A stretch of 11,417 nucleotides of DNA from Candidatus Helarchaeota archaeon (GTDB lineage: Archaea > Asgardarchaeota > Lokiarchaeia > Helarchaeales > HEL-GB-A): NCBI GenBank assembly GCA_013375405.1, contig JABXJU010000135.1, forward strand, positions 1 to 11,417. The letters run 5' to 3'. A model generated the notes under the pieces. That model worked only from the letters and a program-made list of their open reading frames with translations, had not been told where the DNA came from and made no database searches. Each line of letters begins with the position of its first letter. The first letter of the stretch is position 1. Made by a program: the position numbers and the translations under genes. This document shows, piece by piece, positions 1-5,290 of this stretch.

Positions 1-113
1 GAAAAGGAAGTGAAAAGTTCGCTATGAGCGAATTTGTCGGAAGAACTAACGCATTTCCGAATTTTGACTCAGGCTAATATTAGTGTAATTAAAATAAAGA
101 TATGTGATGAAAA

Positions 114-638
114 ATGGAAGAAGATAGCTGCTATGAGAATTATCCCAGTTGGATTCCCATTTTATCCAATTCTGTTTCAATATCAATTTACATCATTGGA
201 GCTTATATATTATTGGGATTTGGAATCTTATGGTCAATTCTTTATTTAATATATTGTCTTGTAATGGAAATTTTGGTTCTTAAACGGAGTTGTGTGCATT
301 GTTATTATTATGGGAAAATTTGTGCCTTTGGTAGGGGTAAACTCTGTTCTAAACTGTTCAAAAAGGGAGATCCTCAAAAATTCATTGAAAGGGAGATTTC
401 ATGGCTTGATCTTCTGCCAGATTTTATGGTTATTATCATTCCCATCGTTAGCGGAATTATACTTTTAATACTAAATTTTTCTTGGATTCTTCTGATATTG
501 CTGATATTAACATTCATTCTTTTCTTCGTTGGAACTGCAGCTATACGAGGCTCACTCGCTTGTAAGCATTGTAAACAAAGAGAACTAGGTTGTCCCGCAG
601 CAAAAGCATTTTTTAAAGAAAATACTGATAACAAATAA
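114..638 (+). CDS. Cys-rich small membrane protein, conserved hypothetical
   Basis: A 174-residue protein whose biochemical function I do not know; the sequence resembles a family of uncharacterised archaeal membrane proteins I remember only by pattern. Hydrophobic stretches at about residues 22-48, 103-121 and 124-143 predict three membrane helices. Two Cys clusters flank the last two: C60-x2-C63-x6-C70-x7-C78 just after helix 1, and C150-x2-C153-x6-C160 just after helix 3. With two helices between them, both clusters should lie on the same membrane face, and the Lys/Arg around them suggests the cytoplasmic face. They could bind zinc or an iron-sulfur centre (inference). The ATG at 114 is the first start in frame after a stop at 108-110; a weak GTGATG lies just upstream. 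The reductase gene starts 33 bp downstream on the same strand, so co-transcription is likely. Confidence 0.8.
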   Translation: MEEDSCYENYPSWIPILSNSVSISIYIIGAYILLGFGILWSILYLIYCLVMEILVLKRSCVHCYYYGKICAFGRGKLCSKLFKKGDPQKFIEREISWLDLLPDFMVIIIPIVSGIILLILNFSWILLILLILTFILFFVGTAAIRGSLACKHCKQRELGCPAAKAFFKENTDNK

Positions 639-671
639 GAAGTAAAGTCTCATCAGAAGCAGGTTACATCA

Positions 672-1901
672 ATGTATGACATAGTAATTTCGGGAGCTGG
701 TCCAGCGGGGGCAATGGCTGCGAAAGTATTAGCAAAGGCAGGATTTAACGTAATTGCATTTGATAAAGCTAAGTTACCCTGGCGTAAACCATGTGGTGGA
801 GGAGTTCCTGAACACATCTTTTCAGAGGGGTTATTAGATTATCAAGAGATGAAAAGAAAAAATATAATTGATAAAGACACAAGAGACCTGTTTTTACGAG
901 CTCCTAGCGGGAAAGAAATACTTATTGATACACCTGGAGAAACAGTCGTAGATAGAAAAGTTTTCGATCAATTCTTAAGAGAGAAAGCAATAGACCACGG
1001 GGCAGAGATTCAAGATCAGAGTTCTGTAAGAGAGCTTACCAGAGATCAGAATGGATTCATTAATGGAGTGAAAATAAAGAGTCCATCCGGATTTAAAGAA
1101 ATTTCTTCAAAAATTATCATAGTGGCGGATGGAGTAGGATCAAAACTAGTGGTGGAAGGAGGGTTAAGGAAGAAGTGGCTTCCGACAGACTATGCTATCT
1201 GTGCAGTAGCTATAATTGAAGGGTATATTGAGCCCGAACCCCTCTCTAATTCAATGCAGATTTACATCGATGATAAGGTAGCGCCACATAGCTATGCTTG
1301 GCTCTTTCCGATGACAAAAAATCGAGCTAACATTGGTATTGGCATTTGGAAAAAAAGTGAAAAACGACCCATGGAGTTGTTAAAACGGCTTGTTGAACAA
1401 CCCTTCTTTAAGCAAAAATTGGATGAATCGAAATTCAAGATTTTTTGGAAAAGTAGTTACCCAATTCCTATGCAAGGTGTAAAAGGCAGAACGTATGGGG
1501 ATGGTATTGTGGGTATTGGAGATTCCATGGGATTTGTGGCACCGATTATTGGGGAAGGTATCTTTTCTGCACTTTTAACTGGCAAGTTGGCTGCGGAAAC
1601 TGCTATTAAAGCCTTAGAACTTGGAGATTATTCAAAGAAGGTTTTAAAGGAATATCAGAGAGCTTGGGCTAAATTTGGGTTGAAGGACGGTTATAATTTT
1701 CAACGGATGATGCGAGACGCATTCGTTGATAACATCAATGAAAATTTTAACAATTTGATTGATTGGGCGCTTGAAGATGAAGAAAATAAGCAATTATTAG
1801 GCGAAATATTTACAAGTGGTACTAGTTTAGTAGGAAATATATCCCCTGAATTAATCGCTAAAATCACAAATGAATTATTACCCAAACTAAAAGGATCATA
1901 A
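672..1901 (+). CDS. geranylgeranyl reductase family FAD-dependent oxidoreductase
   Basis: A 409-residue flavoprotein of the geranylgeranyl reductase/FixC superfamily. In archaea, members saturate the isoprenoid chains of membrane ether lipids; related enzymes reduce the chlorophyll geranylgeranyl chain, so the exact substrate is open. The N-terminal Rossmann motif is GAGPAG (residues 8-13), with an acidic residue at the end of strand 2 (FDKAK, 30-34). It is followed by the family CGGGVP segment (41-46), where archaeal lipid reductases carry a conserved Cys. The second FAD motif, GIGDSMGFVAPIIGEG, has its Asp at 284. The middle region with YAWLFPM and the helical C-terminus fit a complete protein of normal length. 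The ATG start is 33 bp after the Cys-rich membrane protein gene. The gene converges on the acetyltransferase, leaving 12 A-rich bases between the stops. Confidence 0.88.
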   Translation: MYDIVISGAGPAGAMAAKVLAKAGFNVIAFDKAKLPWRKPCGGGVPEHIFSEGLLDYQEMKRKNIIDKDTRDLFLRAPSGKEILIDTPGETVVDRKVFDQFLREKAIDHGAEIQDQSSVRELTRDQNGFINGVKIKSPSGFKEISSKIIIVADGVGSKLVVEGGLRKKWLPTDYAICAVAIIEGYIEPEPLSNSMQIYIDDKVAPHSYAWLFPMTKNRANIGIGIWKKSEKRPMELLKRLVEQPFFKQKLDESKFKIFWKSSYPIPMQGVKGRTYGDGIVGIGDSMGFVAPIIGEGIFSALLTGKLAAETAIKALELGDYSKKVLKEYQRAWAKFGLKDGYNFQRMMRDAFVDNINENFNNLIDWALEDEENKQLLGEIFTSGTSLVGNISPELIAKITNELLPKLKGS

Positions 1902-1913
1902 AAAAAAGAAGAA

Positions 1914-2366
1914 CTATTTAGGTCTATATTCGAGAACACGATAGGAACTATGGAAGCCCATTTTCTCGAAATATTCCAACATTTTTATATGATTTTCTTC
2001 AAGGTCTAATCGGATGACTTCGGCACCCATTTTTTCAAGATGTTTAATAGATTGAGCTACGAGTTTTTTCCCAATCCCTTGATCTCGATTATCTTTATCA
2101 GTAACAATCGCTGTAATATGGCCTTCTGAATTACCAATTGGATTAATAAGAATTTCTGCGACAATTATACCAAGAATTTTTTGTTTTTCCACATCTTCAG
2201 CGACAAGTATTCCCTCTTTTTGTAATCGGTCTGTAAGCCTTCGCTTAATGCCCCATTCAAACCGTTTCTCATTGAACGGTTGATTGTAGTGCACATAAAG
2301 CTGACTCATTAAATTCCGAATAGTAGCAAGATCCTCAAGTTCCGCATGTCGAATCACAATACCCAT
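1914..2366 (-). CDS. GNAT family N-acetyltransferase
   Basis: A 150-residue single-domain GNAT acetyltransferase, which moves the acetyl group of acetyl-CoA to an amine; the acceptor cannot be told from sequence. The fold order is visible: N-terminal strand IVIRHA with helix EDLATIRNLM; a central strand pair ending ITAIVTD (residues 84-90); the pyrophosphate-binding motif R94-D-Q-G97-I-G99-K followed by helix KLVAQSIKHLEKMG; then a strand with Arg/Leu alternation and the C-terminal YFEKMGF segment (132-138) typical of the family. The length is normal. On the minus strand a GAGGCGAT, close to the GAGGTGAT ribosome-binding consensus, sits just before the ATG and supports this start. It could be a protein (Rim-like) or small-molecule acetyltransferase. 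The upstream neighbour on the same strand is a gene remnant, so the acetyltransferase probably has its own promoter. Confidence 0.85.
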   Translation of the reverse strand: MGIVIRHAELEDLATIRNLMSQLYVHYNQPFNEKRFEWGIKRRLTDRLQKEGILVAEDVEKQKILGIIVAEILINPIGNSEGHITAIVTDKDNRDQGIGKKLVAQSIKHLEKMGAEVIRLDLEENHIKMLEYFEKMGFHSSYRVLEYRPK

Positions 2367-2419
2367 TCAAATCGCCTCTTATTATAATGTCTGACATATA
2401 CACTTAAAAGTAGAAATAA

Positions 2420-2617
2420 TTAACATATTCTTTCTATTAAAAAGCTTCTTTTTTTAACATGCACTCGCAAACCAAGTCCACATCCAGAGGAGTTTTTTTC
2501 GCCAGACTTGCGGCCACGTTCAAAAAAACTCGTTTTCAAATCCTTTTCAGCAGCTACTTTCGCAGCAATGCTGCCTCCAGGACCACCACCAACGATTATC
2601 AAATCATAGTCTTTCAA
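2420..2617 (-). pseudogene. truncated FAD-dependent oxidoreductase (geranylgeranyl reductase/FixC superfamily), N-terminal remnant
   Basis: A 65-codon reading frame that encodes only the first part of a flavoprotein. Residues 5-25 form a clear FAD-binding start: strand DLIIVGGGPGGSIAAKVAAE with the GxGxxG motif, then the FFERGRKSGEKNSSGCGLG stretch (about 31-49), which matches the equivalent flavin-proximal segment of full-length relatives of about 400 residues. Identity is lost after CGLG; the last 16 residues are basic and unlike the family, and then a stop follows. No continuation is visible in the 50 bp before the acetyltransferase gene. The 5' end is still well formed: a TTG start preceded by TGAGGT with proper spacing. 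The fragment belongs to a different subfamily from the intact reductase at 672-1901, so it is not a local copy of it. A functional mini-protein is possible but unlikely. Confidence 0.72.
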
Positions 2618-2623
2618 GCCTTT

Positions 2624-2631
2624 TACCTCAC
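2624..2631 (-). promoter_or_regulatory. ribosome binding site of the flavoprotein remnant
   Basis: On the minus strand TGAGGTAA precedes the TTG at 2617-2615 by about 6 bases. It picks TTG as the start and shows that the 5' end of the broken gene has kept its translation signal. Confidence 0.5.
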
Positions 2632-2860
2632 TATTTCATTCAGTTCATTTTTTTATTCTCACCAAAAAGAACCTTTGGTTTTATCCTTGGGAATCAGATG
2701 AAGATCTCAATGATAGAATTTAAATTTGGTATATATGGATTATTGATCTATATGCAAGTAACTGAGGTAGATATGAAGTCTATACATTCAATTCCTGAGT
2801 TAAGGTTTCTCTTAAATACTTTATTTTGGTAGTAAAAAAGTATATCCCGAAAAAGGGTTA

Positions 2861-2890
2861 ATAAAAACTAATTTTCGAGTGAAAATAGTT
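2861..2890 (-). terminator. terminator-like hairpin plus T-run after the roadblock-like gene
   Basis: Read on the minus strand, about 35 bases after the stop of the roadblock/winged-helix gene: AACTATTTTC, loop ACTC, GAAAA-T-TAGTT (10 base pairs with one bulged base), followed by GTTTTTATT. A hairpin followed by T-rich sequence fits transcription termination. Archaea mostly need only the T-run, so the hairpin may be incidental. Confidence 0.4.
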
Positions 2891-2924
2891 ATTGTATTAA
2901 GGATCAAGATAAGAAATAAAAGAC

Positions 2925-3803
2925 TCACTGAATCTCAAGATGGATAATATTATTTTTTTCCATTTTTTTAATGGTATCTTCAATTTCGTCCTGATCTATC
3001 CCAAGAGCTTGTTGGATATCCTTAATTGTATTGTCGCCGTTACATAATTTACTAATTTCAAATTCCTTTTTATTAACAATGCCCAATTGTACTGCCATAG
3101 CAGGGATTTCTTTGGTTAGGACTGGATGGAAGGTAGGATTCCCTGTATAAGTGATGTCAACCCAACCCTTTTTCTTATATTTATTTAAAATGCTCCATAC
3201 AGCCCATCTTTTAATATTTCCTTCACGCGTAATATCTTTAATAGTGTTTTTACCATCACAATAATTTAAAATGACGACTTCTTGCAAAGGGAATTTGGCT
3301 TTTTTACCGATTTTTTTCAAAAGGATGGGAACAACCGCTGCTTTTGGGGGCTCCGCTTTCGGTTCCGGTTGCAGTTCTGAAATTTTTCCGATAATCTGAG
3401 ATTCTTGAAATAAATCTACCGGTGTTACTGATTTTTCTGGTGGTTCTTCTAAGATTAGAGAATCGATCTTTAACTGATATTTCATCATAAGGTTCTTAAA
3501 GATGAGGAGCTGTCCAATTAATCCCTTCTTGATGTAAATAGTGATGATTGCCTTCTTGCTTAGTTTGAAAAAAGCGAGATTGGTACCAGAGATTGGCATA
3601 GAATGGTCACCAATTTCTAGAAACCTGAAATTAGAGATTACAAAATCTGTAATAAACTCTGTATATTTTTCCATTTCAGATTCAATATATCTGAACTTTC
3701 CTTCAAAATCTACAATTGCAAGATATGGACGTGTTGATAAAATAGGTCCTAACTCTGAAATAATCTCACTTGAAATATTATAAAACTCGTCTCGACTATT
3801 CAC
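2925..3803 (-). CDS. probable roadblock/LC7-like domain fused to two winged-helix-like domains
   Basis: A 292-residue multidomain protein of unknown function. Residues 26-115 show the strand-helix-strand-strand-helix order of a roadblock/LC7-type domain (strand LAIVDFEGKF, helix 43-63, strands with NLAFFK and AIITIYIKK, helix GLIGQLLIFKNLMMKY); such domains dimerise and often serve small GTPases. A Pro/Glu/Lys-rich linker (about 118-158) leads to two winged-helix-like modules, about 160-218 and 229-291. Each carries the same C-x-G-x-N-T-I-K-D-I core (from C182 and C254), showing internal duplication; PqqD-like domains have a comparable core. It may be a cytosolic regulator or adaptor; DNA binding is possible but unproven. 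The start is GTG at 3803: a stop lies in frame just upstream and a weak GGATGG sits about 7 bases before it. The roadblock call rests on secondary-structure pattern. Confidence 0.72.
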   Translation of the reverse strand: MNSRDEFYNISSEIISELGPILSTRPYLAIVDFEGKFRYIESEMEKYTEFITDFVISNFRFLEIGDHSMPISGTNLAFFKLSKKAIITIYIKKGLIGQLLIFKNLMMKYQLKIDSLILEEPPEKSVTPVDLFQESQIIGKISELQPEPKAEPPKAAVVPILLKKIGKKAKFPLQEVVILNYCDGKNTIKDITREGNIKRWAVWSILNKYKKKGWVDITYTGNPTFHPVLTKEIPAMAVQLGIVNKKEFEISKLCNGDNTIKDIQQALGIDQDEIEDTIKKMEKNNIIHLEIQ

Positions 3804-3957
3804 ATATATGCCATCCGTTCAGAAATTTTTCCATTGAAAGACTTCTCTACAAATCATAATTATTTGATAAGGTAATTATTTCTTTATGGAATTTATTCTT
3901 TTTATTATTTTTTAATTATAATTTTAGTGAATAATTCAATATTTACATTTGTATAAC

Positions 3958-4296
3958 CTACATTTTATCGGAGGGTAGTGAGGGTGATTTAACTACAACA
4001 AGTATAGCTACTTTATTTGAACGATTGTAGAGTGCGTGGATTTGTTTATGTGGAATATAAGCGACATACCCCTCGTTTAAAATGTAATTCTTCTTTTTAT
4101 TTAGCAATAGGACAATTTTGCCTTCAATTACATAAAAAATTTCTTCAACATTTACGTGAACATGTTTCCTCATATACTGATCCGGTTTAATGAACGCAAT
4201 CCCGAAATCCAGATGACTTTGAGAATTCCAAGGACGAATCAACCAGCGGTTAATATGCTCTCCTTCTTTGACTGTAGATCCATCCATTATCTTCAT
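3958..4296 (-). CDS. small cupin domain protein
   Basis: A 112-residue single-domain cupin. Motif 1 reads H45-V-H47-x4-E52-x6-G59 and motif 2 is E75-G76-x5-P82-x4-H87-x3-N91, giving the usual three-His/one-Glu metal site, probably Fe, Mn, Zn or Ni. Short cupins of this type include sugar-phosphate isomerases, dioxygenases and sensor-type proteins; nothing here narrows the substrate. The ATG has an AAGGTGTG ribosome-binding site (4301-4308 on the minus strand) four bases away. The gene is divergent from the unrecognised gene at 4469, with 172 bp between them that contain TATA-like sequence and two palindromes, so the two may share regulation. It is followed after 154 bp by the roadblock-like gene on the same strand, too far to assume one operon. 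Confidence 0.85.
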   Translation of the reverse strand: MKIMDGSTVKEGEHINRWLIRPWNSQSHLDFGIAFIKPDQYMRKHVHVNVEEIFYVIEGKIVLLLNKKKNYILNEGYVAYIPHKQIHALYNRSNKVAILVVVKSPSLPSDKM

Positions 4297-4349
4297 TTTT
4301 CACACCTTAAAAAGATTTAGCAATATATTTTAATTTAAGGATTCAATCA

Positions 4350-4366
4350 CTATATAAAAAATATAT
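4350..4366. promoter_or_regulatory. TATA-like element in the divergent intergenic region
   Basis: CTATATAAAAAATATAT is TATA-like on both strands. On the plus strand it would place transcription start near 4377-4385, just before the paired palindromes and about 85-90 bases ahead of the ATG at 4469. On the minus strand it would start the cupin transcript near 4329, leaving room for the cupin's ribosome binding site. A second minus-strand candidate, TAAAATATATTG (4321-4332), would start too close to the cupin ATG. Confidence 0.4.
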
Positions 4367-4390
4367 TCTTATGAAATATAGAATTGATTT

Positions 4391-4441
4391 AGAAGATTTG
4401 TTCTATTTTAGAACAAGTTCAGAAGATTTCTATTTTAGAAA
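4391..4441. repeat. two tandem operator-like palindromes
   Basis: AGAAGATTTGTTCTATTTTAGAA (4391-4413, a 23-bp unit beginning with the core AGAAGATTT) is repeated at 4421-4440 as AGAAGATTTCTATTTTAGAA with a 3-bp deletion. Each copy contains a palindrome centred on TTT: TTGTTCTA-TTT-TAGAACAA at 4398-4416 (8-bp arms, perfect) and TTTCTA-TTT-TAGAAA at 4427-4441 (6-bp arms). The centres are 27 bp apart and sit between the TATA-like box and the ATG at 4469, a usual place for an archaeal repressor site. A dimeric winged-helix regulator is the natural candidate, but none is identified here. Confidence 0.5.
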
Positions 4442-4468
4442 AAAAAAAAGAGGAAGAGAAAGGAAATA

Positions 4469-5170
4469 ATGGATGATAATGAAGAAGTAAAAGAAACGCA
4501 GAGAAAATTAGGATTAAAAAAAGAACTTCATAAAGAGTTGGAGCAGCGCTTAGCGGTTGAACGTAAAAAATGGGAAAAACACTTCACACTGGATATTTCA
4601 AATTCAGTATTTTTAACATTAAGGGATGAGAAGGGGGATCAAAAAGAGTTCATCTTGATTTCGGTTCGCACTAAAAATGGAGTATTAGGAAATCCCATGA
4701 AAGTTGAATTGAAATATTTATTAAAACTTGGAACTGAAAAAAAACTTAAATTTTCACCTTGGATTTATAAAATTAATTTGGGGACCAAACCCTACTTTCC
4801 CTTTTCCCCCAATCAAGATAATGTAACAATGTCTCCGACCTTTATACTTACAGAAAATCGGGGATATATAAAAGATAAGATCGATCCGTATAACGTAAAA
4901 ACGGCAGGATTTTTATTTATTAATCATCCAAAATATGGGAATTTTTTGGAAGCTGTTTCTGGTAGTGTAGTCGGTAATCTAGCAGTTATTGAAAAGATCA
5001 TGCAGCGTAATCAAGAGCCGTATTCACGAGAAAATCACTTATTAAATTGGCTATATTTTTTCTTAAGCAAAGATAGTTCTAAAATTACATTTCAAATTTT
5101 TAATATGCATCAAAAATGGATTCCTTCGTATACGAAATACCTTGAGAGATTCAAAACTGAGTTTAAATAA
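4469..5170 (+). CDS. hypothetical soluble protein with charged helical N-terminus
   Basis: I do not recognise this 233-residue protein. Residues 5-38 are highly charged (Glu, Lys, Arg, Gln) with heptad-like Leu spacing and should form a helix or short coiled coil. The rest alternates predicted strands (NSVFLTLRD, EFILISVRT, KVELKYLLKL) with loops, a Pro/Phe-rich turn (PYFPFSPN, about 110-117), a GFLFINHP strand (147-154), a small-residue segment AVSGSVVGNLAVIEKIM and an aromatic C-terminus. There is no signal peptide, membrane segment or Cys cluster. The ATG follows a purine-rich AGAGGAAGAGAAAGGAAAT stretch that can act as ribosome-binding site. It has its own TATA-like box and two palindromes upstream. 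gatE starts 120 bp downstream on the same strand, with its own possible promoter, so a functional tie to tRNA charging is not implied. Confidence 0.75.
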   Translation: MDDNEEVKETQRKLGLKKELHKELEQRLAVERKKWEKHFTLDISNSVFLTLRDEKGDQKEFILISVRTKNGVLGNPMKVELKYLLKLGTEKKLKFSPWIYKINLGTKPYFPFSPNQDNVTMSPTFILTENRGYIKDKIDPYNVKTAGFLFINHPKYGNFLEAVSGSVVGNLAVIEKIMQRNQEPYSRENHLLNWLYFFLSKDSSKITFQIFNMHQKWIPSYTKYLERFKTEFK

Positions 5171-5205
5171 AATAAAATTAACCCAGGCTAAAAAAATGGC
5201 TTTTC

Positions 5206-5237
5206 ATTTAAAAATTAGACAATTTCATTAAAATAAG
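5206..5237 (+). promoter_or_regulatory. possible gatE promoter
   Basis: Two TATA-like boxes, ATTTAAAAATTAG (5206 onward) and CATTAAAATAAG (5226-5237), lie in the 120-bp gap before gatE. The second would give transcription start near 5258 and a leader of about 30 bases. The gatE ATG has only a weak GGGA upstream (5278-5281). Confidence 0.3.
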
Positions 5238-5290
5238 TATAATAAATGATGGAAAATATGAAGGGATAAAAAAAAACGGGACAAAAAAAT

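Larger units (their letters stand above)
2618..2924. other. 307-bp gene-free stretch
   Basis: Between the flavoprotein remnant and the roadblock-like gene I see no credible gene. It holds the remnant's ribosome binding site, a terminator-like hairpin at 2866-2890 and AT-rich sequence that may contain the remnant's promoter (minus-strand GAATAAAAAAATG near 2646-2658). A 19-codon frame at 2773-2832 on the plus strand has a nearby GAGGT but encodes nothing I recognise. Confidence 0.5.

Noticed and set aside
1..77. Open frame from position 3 ending in TAA at 75-77, possibly the tail of an upstream gene (FVGRTNAFPNFDSG at its end)
   Set aside because: Only 24 codons are visible and other frames are equally short; no family signal supports it.
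34..249. 71-codon frame with a TTG start overlapping the Cys-rich membrane protein gene
   Set aside because: It lies mostly within the better supported membrane protein in another frame and has no recognisable features.
672..2617. Idea that the flavoprotein remnant is a tandem copy of the intact reductase
   Set aside because: After the shared FAD motif the two differ in subfamily signature (CGGGVP against NSSGCGLG).
2773..2832. 19-codon plus-strand frame with GAGGT five bases upstream
   Set aside because: Too short, composition is unremarkable, and no homology comes to mind.
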